DNA of 64,000 nucleotides, taken from Cepaea nemoralis. Its lineage: Eukaryota; Mollusca; Gastropoda; Stylommatophora; Helicidae. A program made the position numbers and the translations under genes. Location of the stretch: contig JACEFZ010022404.1 of the NCBI GenBank assembly GCA_014155875.1, positions 106,001 to 170,000 on the forward strand. The letters run 5' to 3'. The notes beneath the pieces were generated by a model that saw nothing but the letters and a program-made list of their open reading frames with translations, did no database searches and was not told the origin of the DNA. This document shows, one piece after another, positions 46,138 through 57,929 of the stretch; the stretch's first letter is position 1, and every line of letters begins with the position of its first letter.

Positions 46138-46857
46138 GTAGATGCGGTTGTTGTACACAGTGAGAAACTGGGGTTAGAATTAAATTGTAAAAAGACTCAG
46201 GTTATGGTCGTCAGTAGGAAGGAAGAAGTGCCACAATGTAATATACGAGTAAATGGAAATATTCTTCAACAAGTGAATCGGTACAATTATCTTGGAACAG
46301 TTATACCATCTGATGGGAGATGCCTTGAAGAGATTAGAACAAGAATCGCCATGGCAAAAGTAGCCTTTAGCAAGATGAAAAACATTCTGACCAATAAAAA
46401 GATGTCAATTGAAACGAGAAAAAGAGTGTTGAGGGGATACATAGAGCCTGTTCTTTTGTATGGATGTGAAACTTGGACAATGAGCAGTCAAGCTGAAAAG
46501 CATCTGATGGCTGCAGAAATGTGGTTTCTGAGGAAAATGCAAAGAATACCATGGCCAGACAGAAAAACCAATGACCAAGTACTACAGGAGACAAATGAAC
46601 ATCGTAGACTGATTAGAGAAATTAGACGTAGACAGTCAAAATTTTTTGGAAATGTTATGAGAAGAAATGGGTTGGAGAACTTAGTGACAACTGGCAAGAT
46701 CGAGGGGAACAGACCAAGAGGAAGACCGAGAGGAAAATACCTGGATGGCTTGGCCACATGGCATGGACGAGACAGGAACACTGAGCTGATCCACGACACT
46801 GGTGATCGAGTGAAATGGCGAGTCATGACCGCACACGCTTTCCGGCATGGCACATGA
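46138..46857 (+). pseudogene. LINE A RT thumb and C-terminus
   Basis: It is in frame with the RT palm beyond the TAA. It contains LELNCKKTQVMVVS, YNYLGTVIPSDGR, RVLRGYIEPVLLYGCETW, a REIRRRQSKFFGNVMRRNG block and the GNRPRGRPRGKYLDG basic motif, ending HAFRHGT. The first ATG (46204) is internal, not a native start. Confidence 0.9.
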
Positions 46858-47130
46858 TTGATTGATTGATTGATTTTCCGCACATCACATATCGTGCTGA
46901 AGATATATTCGATTTTCATTTCGGGGCAGTTAATCGTCATTATTCTCTATGACCAGATATTATTTCAGATGTTGCAAGTCCAGATCTACGCCTATTGTTT
47001 ATTCATCGTTTTCTGAAGCTGTCAGTCTCTTAAAACGTTGTGTGTGTTCACGAAATTAATTATATCAGATACATTCGTACATTCATAATACTGTTATGAC
47101 GGCACCACTAGATGGTTCTTACCGGAAAAT

Positions 47131-47718
47131 TTGGTGCAGGAGAGCCTGGCGTATGATAACACAACATCTAGCTTAAGAATGGAGGTGGAGGCGGTCAGTG
47201 CAGCTTTCCGCTGGATAGAGAACACGATACACACATTGTGATTGTAACTGACTCAGAAAGCATGCTGAGGAGGTTGAGAACAGGCAAGCTTCGTGCAGAG
47301 TGGCTTGCTTCGCTACGGAGGTCACGGGTAGCAAGCATCACCTGGATCTTTTCTCCTGGGCATGCCGGTGTGCTGGGGAATGAACAGGCGGACAGATTGG
47401 CTGGCTTGGCAAAACTTGGTGGAGTAATGATGCATGACAAAACAGACGTGGTTGCGGCCTTATGGGAGCACGTGTACACCTCGGAGGAGCAAATGGATCA
47501 CCATAGTCTGGTAAGAATGAGGCAGCGAGGTGTGACGAGGAGATCTGGCCGACGATCGACGCTCAGAGGAAAGGCGAGACGGACATATAATCAGATTGCT
47601 ACTGGAACTATTAGTGTTGGAACTTTTCGCTGGCCGCTGAGGGTGGGGACGGAGCGTTTATGGGAATGTCCCGAATGATGTGATGTCGGTTCCTAAATCA
47701 ATCAATCAATCAATCAAA
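47131..47718 (+). mobile_element. LINE E, 5'-truncated insertion with target duplication
   Basis: It is flanked by ACCGGAAAAT at 47121-47130 and 47719-47728. It encodes the RNase H end of LINE E: after SSLRMEVEAVSAAFRW comes the 47238-47678 frame with VTDSESMLRRL, FSPGHAGVLGNEQADRLAG and KARRTYNQIATGTIS. The 3' tail is (ATCA)n. The first acidic RNase H motif is lost to 5' truncation, so it is not functional. It is clearly diverged from the 41.4-kb copy and belongs to another subfamily. Confidence 0.9.
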
Positions 47719-48042
47719 ACCGGAAAATATTCACCAAAATACATACAATGTGTATAGTGATGTCAAGATGACATGCAAATAACGACACCATCTAGAGCTT
47801 AGCCAATGATAGCATCCATGATGTCACATATATTAAGGTGGTTATAGTAGTTTTAATGAAAGCAGCCGATATAATTTATATATGTTTTGGAACAGATCTA
47901 GCAACAACAAAGTGGGAGAACTGAGAACAGACTATTGCATATTACTTGTTGCAACATAGGGATGTAAAAAATTAACAAATTTGTGTGAAAAACACATATG
48001 CGCCATTAAATATATGTGTATTAAAAATGTTTTAAGGCATTA

Positions 48043-48276
48043 TAATCGACTCTAACGTCCCGGGTCTTATCCCATATTGTTCAGTCTCTGTCTGCAGAGC
48101 GGCTTGCCGAAAGTGTCAGGCAAAACACTAACTTCTTAGCGTCAGAGATGACCCCTAGTGTTCTCCAAATACAACTTGCCCTCGTGAACCTCGTGAATGA
48201 CTGAGTATGAAAACGAACCCACGAGCTTCGGTGCGTGAGACAGTCGGCTTGACCACTCCGTAACGGTGAACCACTC
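48043..48276 (-). mobile_element. tRNA-derived SINE, copy 2
   Basis: The minus strand has a GGAGTGGTCAAGCCGAC box A region and GTGGGTTCG box B, followed by a diverged version of the copy 1 body (TTTCGGCAAGCCG...; GGGATAAGACCCGGG). A poly-C run lies just outside the head. Confidence 0.75.
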
Positions 48277-48696
48277 CCCCCCCCCCCTCTTGAATTTAAG
48301 TGTTAAAGAAGTGCAATACACATTCCTTGAACGAAAAAAAAAGAAAGAGAATAAACAGACCTATCAAATGAGAACTGGAGAGTGAAATAGATTGGTTATT
48401 ATTAAGACAAATTAAATTGGAGAACATTCAATATATTTTTGCTGTAAAAATTCATGAATGTCTTCTGCAAACTGTGAATATGTTACAGGGGTAGTGCAGG
48501 AAATAACAACCAGATTGTAGACTGATTGAGGATATGATAGATAGTTTACGCATGGCAGCAACAGACGCCGAACTATTGGCTTATGATAGAGAGAAATTGA
48601 GAAGGATGTGGGTGGGAATTCTACATGGAACAAGTTGCTGAATAATAATACACATTTGAACTGTATTTTATAAAGTAACATTTGAAGGTAATAGTT

Positions 48697-48846
48697 AAAA
48701 AGTCGCTTAAAAGTCGACAGGGTCGACTTCATTGCACCGGGTTTTATCCCATATGGCTCGGTCTCTTTCCGCAGTGCGGAAAGCGTCGCACAAAGCACGA
48801 ACTCCGTAGCTCTAGCGACGACCCGAAGGAGTCTCCGAAAAAGTTT
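48697..48846 (-). mobile_element. tRNA-derived SINE, copy 3 (headless)
   Basis: It is nearly identical to the body of copy 1 (GCGACTTTTT end, CTTTCCGCACTGCGGAAAG palindrome) but truncated before the tRNA-like head. Confidence 0.85.
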
Positions 48847-48849
48847 TGG

Positions 48850-49609
48850 ATTTAAAAAAAAAAGGCAATAGTTGCTGGATTTTACACGAGAATATTCCCT
48901 CAAAATACGGATAATCCTTAAACTGATGACAAGTTTAGGAGAAAATAACGACACACTCGATGATAACATTCGTGAAGTCAAGCAAACTAAGGTGACTAAA
49001 CTATTATGAAAGAACGCAACTGACGTAATTAATCACCTGAACAAGCAAAAAGTATTAAGAGATTGACCAGTCGTGGAAGAAGATAAATAAACAATTAGAA
49101 TCGGTCTAGACTTGCAAAATCTGAAGAAATATCTGGCCATAATGAATAAAGGAGATTAACTTCCCCAACAAGAAATTCGAACTAATATATTTCCAGCACG
49201 ATATCCTGGTGGGCGGAAATGAAAAGTTGTAATGGAATTTTGCTATTGGCACGATGTTGCTAACCCAACCCATGAATTATCTATGTCAGTGTCTCCTCAC
49301 GAAAACTTAACAGCTTGGTGTTCTTAGATCCACAAATCTAATTCACATCAAACTATTCTCACATCATTTAAGTAAATTGTTTGTTTTACGTAGGTCTGCA
49401 CCTAGGATAGATACATGTGTAGTTGGTACTCTCCTATGAGGACATTACTAATTGATGTTTATGAATAAATAATGCATATGTTTCACTATTGAATACCACG
49501 AACACCTACTGACTGATATGCTCCTCTGTGGATTTATGTGCGCCTTGTAATTAACCGAGTCTAATAGAATAAAAATGTTCCAGCAGAAGTAAACTAGCGT
49601 GTCGGCAAG
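48850..49609. other. Spacer, possibly an old Ty3-like trace
   Basis: A short plus-strand reading near 49098 (RIGLDLQNLKKYL) faintly recalls the RICLDP-DLN motif of Ty3-type RT. Stops surround it, so I do not assign it. Confidence 0.25.
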
Positions 49610-51960
49610 AGTAAGTTGAATTGAGTTAAGAACTGACATCACTGCACTCAGGAATTCCAATATGGTCTCCGTCCCCTCATTCAACAGCCAGTGAACAGTC
49701 ACACTACTAATAGCTCCCACCGCTATCTGATTGACAGTTCTTCTGGTCTTCCTCTCAGTTTTGAGATTCTTCCAGAAACCCTGCCGACCCCCCTGAGTCT
49801 CATTCTTTCCACATACGGGTTCTCAGTCTGTTCCCCCGCCTTCTTCACCTTGTCCCACAGGCGCACGACCACCCCTCCCTTGTCTATAGGTGATCTGCCA
49901 CCAAGAGGTGCATTCCCTGCCAGGTTTCAGCCTGTTCATTCCCCCCGCACGCCCTCATGACCAGGAAAAGAAACCAAAACATCATACAATTCTCACAGTC
50001 TGTGACCTCTGAAGCGAGATTAGCCATTCCACATGAAACATTCTTTCCTCCACTTTACTATGCATACTGCTTGAGTCCGTAATGAATACAGTGTGTGTTG
50101 CTGTGGTCTCCTCTAACCAACGGAAAGCCGCTTTTACTGCTTTCACCTCCTATCTCATGCCAGACTCTCCCTTTTCAAGAATTGTCTGTTAGCAATGAAA
50201 CCCCCAACCACTACGTCTGTTTCTAACCACTGACTCATCGGTGTAGATGACTATGTCACCTCGATGTGTATTACTCTGGATCAGATATTGCACCTCAAAC
50301 TCCGTGCGTCCCGCCGCCCATTCTCTGCACTCATGACCCAGTATTACAATTACATTGTACCACCCCGGCACGTCTTCCGGTAATTTAACCTACAATTTTT
50401 CATGATTGATGGTCTCTAGATCACAACCTGACGTGTAGATATTTCTGCCTGTGTCATCCACGATCTACCTCGTCTTAGTCTATGACCATTGACCATATAT
50501 ATCCATGGCTTCATGCAGGGGGTGATCCATATCTGCAGCAATTCTCGGGTACCATTTGGCTTGAAGGACCTTATGCTTCTCCGTCATTGTTGGTAGCGCC
50601 AGGGTATGCCTCATGCATATAATTGGTGTGTCCTTTGTGCACCCTAGGTTCACGCGCATGGCTGCATTCTGTATGACCATCCTTTCAAGCTGGCTCTTTG
50701 ATACTGTCAGCAGCCCCAACCCATACTCAGTAACATACATTATTAACAGCTGAAAGAACCTGCAAAGCATCCGGTTGCTGCCATAGCCCTCAATGCACTA
50801 CGTCCCCTACCAACTATCACTATTAAAGCCTCCACATGATCCTTAAAAGACATACACCTATCAAAGGTGACACATAAGTACTTCAGTTGACTCTCTCTAC
50901 TAAGAGGACATCCATTCAACATAATACATGGGACATCTGCCTTCACGATTCGGTTATCCAGGACGTATCACACAATCGATGCATTGTCTTGCTTTATAAC
51001 GGCCCCTGCGTCCCCGCACCACTCTGGTACCCTGTTTACTGGCCTCTGTAAATATGTAGCCACAGTTCACCTGCCTCTTCTCTTTCTGTACACCAACACA
51101 TCATCTGCAAATGTCAAGATTCTACTAACACCTCGTTTCTCAATAGCAGCGACTTTGATGGTGTACACATTAAGGAGCACTGGGGACGTGGCAGATCCTT
51201 CTCACAGCTCTGGTGTAATTAGTACAAGGGTCAGAAGTCCAGGAACCCATGCGCAGTGCAATTTTACGCTCATTAAAAAAAAAAAATCTGCCGCGACCCA
51301 TTTAACAAGCCAAGGGCAGACCTCCATATCCAACAGAGTTTCTTTCAACCGATCATACCTGACCCTGTTATACGCATCCTCCGGGTCAAGAACTACAGCT
51401 ACTATCTCTTGTTTATCATGGAATCCCTCATAAACATCAAATACCTAAGCTGCCCATGTTCCTTCTCAGGTCGGTAACTCCCGAGCAATTTGGGAAGCAG
51501 ATTACGACTGTCCAAATGTCGCTGGAGCCTGCATGCGACTATCTTTTCGATGACTTATCCGAGGTATTTACAGGGTTATGATTCTGTTACCATTAAGTCG
51601 TGAGAGATTTTTACCTGGCTATGGGAGTGGGACCAGGTAGCTATGCAACCAATCCTGGGGTATTTCAGCCGTTGTCATGCTTAGGCTGAAACAAAGAGCC
51701 ATCTCCTCAAGTCCCCGCCATTCGTGTTCCTCATATGGGTGTACCGAACCCCATCTGAACCCGGGGCTGTGTCTTTAGCTCTCTTCAGCACACGTATAAT
51801 AATTAATATCATCTACCTGTATCATGTCTTCATAGTCCTTCTTAGGGATCTGTGATAAAGCTTCTCTTACCATATCCCTAACAGCCTTTTCAGGCAAATA
51901 TAAGATCAGATGACAGCAGTAATGTGTGACATAAATTAAACTGTACAATCTGCTATTCAC
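49610..51960 (-). mobile_element. LINE E, longest copy (RT plus RNase H), degenerate
   Basis: Minus-strand RT motifs run from high to low coordinates: RT N-terminus with TAPGSDGVRYTHMRN near 51760; motif A VVLDPEDAYNRVRYDRLKET near 51380; catalytic FADDVLVYRKR near 51100; CPLSRESQLKYLCVTFDR near 50880; LLTVSKSQLERMVIQNAAMR near 50680. RNase H follows with IYTDESVVRNRRSGWGF near 50240, FITDSSSM near 50075 and remnants of the GHAG motif. The 3' end near 49640 reads GATGTCAGTTCTTAACTCAA, matching the 41.4-kb copy. The endonuclease is absent, and frameshifts and stops are frequent. Confidence 0.85.
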
Positions 51961-52038
51961 TGACACATACATGCATGTCGTATTGTCAGTTCGCTTTCTC
52001 ATTGATATTGTTTCTTTAAGCGTATGAACCTCATTCAT

Positions 52039-52317
52039 TCATTCAGTAGCATGTCCTTTGCAGAACCTCGCTCCCATAACAACCTTCCGGAAAACCTCTC
52101 GATCATAAGAAAGATGTCCCGCGTCTGATACACCCATCTGGAGATCATCCGCCACATCCTGCACCCATCTTCTCTTTGGCCTTCCTCTTCCTCTCTTCCC
52201 AGGTATATACCCTTCCATTATTGTTCTCTCCAAACTTTCGTGACGTTTCAAGTGACCAAAATATTTCAATTTTCTTTGTTTTAATGTCTTTAAAAGCCAA
52301 CCTTCTTCAATATTCAA
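52039..52317 (-). pseudogene. LINE B C-terminus
   Basis: The region encodes MNIEEGWLLKTLKQRKLKYF, GHLKRHESLERTIMEG, KRGRGRPKRRWVQDVADDLQ and ends GHATE. A small frameshift near 52340 detaches it from the RT frame. The basic GRGRPKRRW block and preceding FGH motif are typical of RTE-type C-termini. Confidence 0.9.
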
Positions 52318-52353
52318 CTCTTGAAGTATGGATGCATTTGTTCTTTTCTTTAC

Positions 52354-53134
52354 TCAAGATATTCTTAGAACTCGTCTATAACATGTATATTCAAAGGCGT
52401 TTATGCGCTGTTCAGCTTGTTTAGTAAGTGTCCATGTCTCACAGGCGTATGTTGCAATGGGAAAGATGCATGCTCTTAAAAATCTAATTTTTGTAGTTCT
52501 GTCTGTCCCACTCCATAATTTATTCAACTGTTTTAGTCTTTGAAGAGCAATTGATAGTCGCCGTTTAATTTCTTTCATTGTGTCACCATTGTTGGTAATC
52601 AATGACCCAAGATATTCAAAATTTTCTACCACCTCCAATTTTCCCCCATTAACGTATATTTCTTTCTCCATAGTAGTTTTATATGTATGCATTATATTTG
52701 TTTTTGCTATGTTAAGATATAAGTTGGGATTTTCACTATTCAATTGTGTTGAGGCTATTAGGTTTTCTATGCCATTCTGTGTTGTGGATAGTAATACTGT
52801 GTCATCAGCATATCGAATCTCCGGTATGTCATGACCGCCGATATTTAGGGCATCAAATAGCTCCCTGTTTATATCATCTCTTACATTTCTCATTATATTT
52901 TCGGCGTACAGGTTAAACAAATAGGATGACAGCACGCAACCCTGACGGACTCCTTGCTTGATGTCAAACCAATCTGATGCCTCGCCATCTATTCTAACTG
53001 CTGCTTGTTGGTCTAGATAGAGCATTTTTATTAGTTGTACTACATGTGATGGAAAGCCCATATTCCTCATGATTTCCCAAAGTTTCTGATGTTGTACACA
53101 GTCAAATGCCTTTGAAAAATCCACAAAACATGAG
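52354..53134 (-). pseudogene. LINE B reverse transcriptase (split by GL4)
   Basis: The frame begins within motif A (VDFSKAFDCV) at the GL4 boundary. It continues with IDGEASDWFDIKQGVRQGC, VLSSYLFNLYAENIM, the catalytic IRYADDTVLLST, YVNGGKLEVVENFEYLGS and CIFPIATYACETWTL. A stop at 52354 separates it from the C-terminal piece. All catalytic residues downstream of the insertion are intact. Confidence 0.93.
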
Positions 53135-53689
53135 TGTCAACAACTCAGGTGTAAGGCATCATCAGATTACTTCTCCCACACCATACAAGAAACTTGCAAG
53201 TCGTGTGAGAGGAATTAAATGGTACATTTTATTGCCGTAGGCTCTTTACAAGTACGTAACAGTCGCTATCAGAACCACACACAAAGCCACAGACTTGCCT
53301 ATCACTAGTTTTCTAAACTCTAATGCTATCTCTATCTATTTGGTTACACAAAACTCCTATCAACCCTAACGAAGTGCTCTCTACAAAGTCAGTCCCCAGT
53401 CTGACTAGTTGGCTCGCGTCGTTACACACCACGCGGAAGGACCTTGACATGTCCTTCGGCTTTCTGCGTGCCGTGATGCTTGGCACGCTTACATTAGCTG
53501 TCTCTTGGTTGAGTGGCAATCGTGGCGATCCCGTATGCGTGATTCTGTCGTGACCAGAGTGCTAGCTATCTGGTCAACGTCTCCGTGTCCCATGAGAGAC
53601 CCAGCCAATAGTCCCCCATTCTATCACCTACCCCGCCCTTATATCGGGGCACTGTATCACCTCCGTCCTTTATGTACTAGTCTTTGACA
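53135..53689 (-). repeat. GL4 3' LTR (555 bp)
   Basis: It begins TGTCAAAGAC and ends GTTGTTGACA on the minus strand. The purine tract AGGAGGGGAGGGTGTG lies directly upstream on the minus strand (about 53690-53705). Confidence 0.95.
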
Positions 53690-55929
53690 CACACCCTCCC
53701 CTCCTGTGTTGCGTCATCAACTTTGACTCATTGGTTGTGACGCAAAGGGTGTCTAAAAAATTAGTGTCTCTAATTTTTGTCAAAGACTGTAGATAATCTG
53801 GCTTTGGGTAACTGCATAGACTTCTACTGACTCATGTCACAATGTAGTATCACTTTACTTGGCTACTGGCAATCGCCACAAACTTGTCTGGTTGGCGTGA
53901 GCCCTATTCTCAATCGCAATATATTAATTAGAGGTATGTCTGAACCGGACCGTTGTCATCTAAGACCTGCCCTCAAATAGTAAATTAACTTACTACCCAT
54001 ACAAAGTTGACTGTCTTAGGGTCAACACATGAATTGCTTCATGTCCCCCATATAATATTAAACAACCATTACCCAAGCTGTGTGCGACAGGCTTTACCTA
54101 TCTCGCTTCCGCGTGTAAAGTATATCTTTCACTGTTAAGTTAGTGTTTCGTTGTCTATTATGTCCCCTGACCCGGAGTTATCTCCCTTTGATCTACAAAA
54201 TATGTATGCACTTTATATGTTTGTTTTTCTGGTTGTTTGCGTGTTTGGATGTGATTAATACTATAAGGCTAACTTCTAACATGTGTATCTAATCTATATG
54301 TGTATGTAAGTTAGTTTTCAAGTGCCATAATTCGGTTGAATGAGGTCACAAACAAGTGTATAACACTAATTAGTGACTACATTTCCGTCTTATGAGACTT
54401 AAAATACTTTATCTAAGATCTAAACTAAACTACACGCAACACATTCATCACAGCACACTTTACAACATTGAAAGCAAACACTTTGACGCAGACAAAATAT
54501 AAAAGTCGCGTTGAGCGGCAGAAAAATCCGCTGACCGATCTCGCTCTTCTCTCGTATAATTTACATTCGTTCTCACTTTCACACTTCTGTCACACCTATA
54601 TTCACTTTCACACTTCTGTCACACATCTTTCACCTCTCCCAATTATTTAAAAACCTTGGAGTGACACTGTACAAGTTTGGCTCAGTTTGAGAAAGTTGAG
54701 CTCAATGACTGTGCGTAAATCGCTGCACGAGTCATGTATATACAACATATTTACATGTAAGAGCAAAGGGTTGATGGTTTATACCCTTGGTCTTATGACC
54801 AACTATATTTTACTGTAATAATACTCTAACTACTGACATACTAATACTACTACTACTATAAATGTGTATTAAATGTGTTAACTATTTTAATCTATTTTGT
54901 CACATTAATGCTAAGATATGCTTCCATTAATCCTAATATTTATCTAATTTAAGGGATGTAATCTAACTTATTTAAAATGAAGTTGATGTGAGATGAGTTA
55001 TGTACCTTTGTGAAATGGGTAATGTAAAATCTAATGAATTATGTACCTTTCTAACATGGGTAATTTGAGATATGAAAAAATTATAACTGATGTTTTTAAA
55101 TGAGAAACTATATGATTGATATTCTTAGTCTAAATGGTGTAAATGACGTATATTTAATTGTCTAATATTTTTATCCTATTATGGTGTAAATTAATCATAA
55201 TAATAACTGATCATGTTTGTTAAATGGAATGGTTCATTAAGATGGAATGAAATCAACTGAAATGAAACAAAGTTGAATGTAATAAACTAAATGGTACTAT
55301 TCCTATCTAAACTACTATCTCTTCTATTTTTAAGGTAAGTAAGTGGGTAAGATAATGATTTATGTAAACTACTAAAAAAAAATGAAAGTATTCCTAACTC
55401 TAAATGAAAATTAAAGTTACCTACTCTACCTATAATTTATCAGTATATTAAAACGTTATAATACATATCACAATAAGCATTTATATACATGGTATTTAAA
55501 TACCCCAGGTTAGTTAGTTGCTCCAATGTTCAGAAATTGCTTTCATTGGCATACTGTATATATTCACACTTGTCCTGGGTATATTAAATACAATACACAG
55601 TCATACTTGTGTCCTATGGGTATGGCACCTGTAGAGTTCGCTTGTGTCGTAGACCAGTATTTTAGTGTCTGTATTTAATGCACTGTTCTGACACTGCTTT
55701 TCTCTGCTTAACACAAATGATTCACCGGAAACACATATGGAGCTTAGTACATAACGAGCTGTTCCAGTTCACACGGTGATATATTTGTTATTCGGAGCAC
55801 AGTTCTTCTGTTGATGTCTACGGACACATGGTAGATCACTGTTCTTAGTACATAGTGTCAGCTTATAATGTCTATGTATTAGCATAAACATTTTACATAG
55901 AATATTATACTGTACTAATTTAACAATTA
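53690..55929 (-). other. GL4 long 3' non-coding region
   Basis: About 2.2 kb between the pol stop (55930-55932) and the 3' LTR. On the minus strand it repeats the blocks seen in GL2 and GL3: GCACAGTCATT near 54705, a GTGAAAG purine block near 54600, and GCGGAAGCGAGATAGGT near 54105. The middle is AT-rich with AATG/ATGTA-type irregular repeats. No sense ORF. Confidence 0.7.
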
Positions 55930-57023
55930 TTACTCTACAATCTTATGTGGAATCTCTGGTATTTCTACCTCAGATGGTCGACTAAGGGTATCAGCCAGAA
56001 TGTTGTCCTTACCCTTAATATGTTCTATACTAAAAGTATAGTTTTGTAGTATAAGCGACCACCTGTATATACGGTCATTCCGATGCACACCACTTTGTAT
56101 GACCGTGATTGGGGAGTTGTCAGTCTGGACAATGCAGTGAACATCCGCCTAGAAATCGATGGAGCTTTCTCACCGCATAGATGACGCTTAGGGTTTCAAC
56201 TCTGATCTGGAATATCTGGAATCAGCAGGTGTGATCTTACGGCTCACGTAGCAAATCGGGTGGAAGATGCCATCATAAAATTGGCCTAGTACTGCAGCGA
56301 TGGAGATTCTGCTGGCATCTATCCTAAGATAATAAACGAGCCTAGGATTAGGCAAGCGGAGGATTGTTACATTGCTAAAAAGGATTTTCAATTTTGACAA
56401 TGCAGAAATTAATAATGCATCTTTGACATTTAATTTTACAGATGCTTTTAAAACATTGGAAAATACACTTGTAATTTCCGCTAAATTTGGTATGAATTTG
56501 CTATAGTAATTTTACTAACCCCAAAAGGCTTCTGACCTGCTTCTTTGTGGTAGGCATGGTCAGATTCATAATCTTTGTAATAATTCTATTGTCAGTCTTA
56601 AGTTGACCTTGTGAAATGACATGCCCCAAAAAGTCAATTTCTTTTAGGCCCAATTCAACTTTGCTCGGTTTGACAGTGAGACCGAAGAGTCGCAACCTGT
56701 CAAAGACATGTTTTAGTTTCAGTCAGTGTGTTGTCCAGTCATCAGTATGGAAACATATATCATGCGTATTCTGTAAGCTCACTAAATGTATGCATCTTGT
56801 CGGATTTGCCAGTCCCGCTAACTAGTGTAGTTGCGCTATGTATGTCTGTCGTCTTATTATTAGGTGTGGGTGCACTGTGTTCGTCTGTCTCTACTCCTGT
56901 CTCTTGTCGTGAAAAAGTAAAGTTTCAACATGTTGACATGGAATATCTTTAAGTGTCCGTTTATCGATATTTCATAGTCAACATTTGAAATCTTACGTAC
57001 CACCTTGAATGGTCCTTGCCATT
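55930..57023 (-). pseudogene. GL4 integrase C-term, RT remnant and RNase H
   Basis: A WQGPFKVVRKISNVDYEIS block near 57015 is out of frame with the upstream integrase. A deletion removes the RT core, including YIDD, and sequence resumes near 56770 (ATATGTTTCCATAC, equivalent to the residues just after YIDD in GL2). The RT thumb is open in 56501-56695 (MRLFGLTVKPSKVELGL). RNase H starts in 56188-56400 (RIDASRIS) and breaks by one base after SEL. It breaks again near 56143 and then runs through VQTDNSPI, IYRWSLILQN and ADTLSRPSE to the TAA at 55930. At least four lesions are present. Confidence 0.88.
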
Positions 57024-57929
57024 TTATTTGTCTGGAAGTAACTGAAGTATGTTTTGATCTGGTTTACGATCCAATTGTTCAAGCACCCTTGTTTGTGTAT
57101 TGGTAAATTTGACCCTCCCTCTCAAAGGTCTAGAAGCCAGTGTAGAAAGTAGTACTTTAGCTGTGGGATGTCTACCCTTATGTACTAATTGTTGACCGAC
57201 ATTACAAAAACGATGAAATAATTTTATATCATTCCAAAACCCTGGCCAATGAAAATGAGCCTGAAATCTAGCCCTGGTTTTGTCGTATGCCAGGTGACCA
57301 GCAAGCGGTGACTCATGTGCAGTTTTTTTCACAGTTAGGCGGTGTTGTACAGGTCGCACCGTTTGCTGATTCTCATGGTTATCAGTTGTAAAATATCTAG
57401 TAAGAAAGCCATTATTAGGTTTAAAGAACCATGAGACATTTTTGGTCACTTTGGCTCTTTCTTTCAATAATTTTAAATAAGGAGACCCACTAGGATCAGC
57501 TTTCTGCTGTTCTATCAATTTTTGTCTGTTGGTATCATCTGTGCTAGTTGGAGAAAGCAACAGTAGTCTCTCATCTTGTAGTGTGTCTTGATGTTTTCTA
57601 GAGTCAGCTCTGGTTGTTGCATTAGCTGCATTTAATTTCTCCCATGCAGCTATATCATCGCTAGTACATTGTTTCAATTGGGGTAAGCAACCCAAAATTA
57701 AGTCAGTACAAGGGTTGTCAAGTATTGCACAAGTAAAGGTACCAGAAAGGAAAGGAGTGTTAATACGGGCTTTGGCCAAAGGGTAAATTTCAACGTTACC
57801 CGAAAAGGTTCGGCATTTGACAGAGTCGCCTGTATAATCACCTGGACTCACTAGATCCTTTCTAAGACCAATAAGGGTGCTGCCGCTGTCCAGCAAACAT
57901 TGGCATGGTGCTATCATTGACCATTGCAT
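57024..57929 (-). CDS. GL4 protease and truncated integrase frame
   Basis: The 301-codon frame starts inside the polyprotein; its ATG follows a frameshift and is not native. The protease DSG is near residue 14 (CLLDSGSTLIGLRKD). The integrase finger has AHESPLAGH, but its second CxxC Cys is replaced (CNVG). After LASRPL the catalytic core is missing entirely and the frame jumps to QLDRKPDQN near the C-terminal module, ending at LPDK. Integrase activity is excluded; protease is plausible. Confidence 0.88.
   Translation of the reverse strand: MQWSMIAPCQCLLDSGSTLIGLRKDLVSPGDYTGDSVKCRTFSGNVEIYPLAKARINTPFLSGTFTCAILDNPCTDLILGCLPQLKQCTSDDIAAWEKLNAANATTRADSRKHQDTLQDERLLLLSPTSTDDTNRQKLIEQQKADPSGSPYLKLLKERAKVTKNVSWFFKPNNGFLTRYFTTDNHENQQTVRPVQHRLTVKKTAHESPLAGHLAYDKTRARFQAHFHWPGFWNDIKLFHRFCNVGQQLVHKGRHPTAKVLLSTLASRPLRGRVKFTNTQTRVLEQLDRKPDQNILQLLPDK

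Larger units (their letters stand above)
43178..46880 (+). mobile_element. LINE A: near full-length RTE-like retrotransposon
   Basis: A 5' leader (about 43178-43537) is followed by APE endonuclease, RT and C-terminal region, ending in a (GATT)n tail at 46855-46875. It is the best preserved LINE in the window. Damage is limited to a one-base loss in the RT N-terminus, a ~440-bp internal tandem duplication and one nonsense codon in RT. Endonuclease and RT motifs place it with the RTE/CFDP2-like group. Confidence 0.9.
52021..53134 (-). mobile_element. LINE B, 3' half (downstream of GL4 insertion)
   Basis: This half joins at 53134/61292 to the 5' half at 61292-63105, after removal of GL4 and one copy of its ATGAG target. 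It contains the RT palm, thumb and C-terminus and ends in an ATGAATGAATGA-type tail. The tail overlaps the stop codon, as in the 34.1-kb copy. Confidence 0.92.

Noticed and set aside
48412..48981. 189-codon minus-strand ORF
   Set aside because: It runs through SINE copy 3 and spacer; no domain.
49090..49200. Possible Ty3-type RT motif (RIGLDLQNLKKYL)
   Set aside because: Too short, surrounded by stops, with no second RT motif nearby.
53313..53687. Three small ORFs repeated at 60915-61289
   Set aside because: They are within the two GL4 LTRs and repeat only because the LTRs do.
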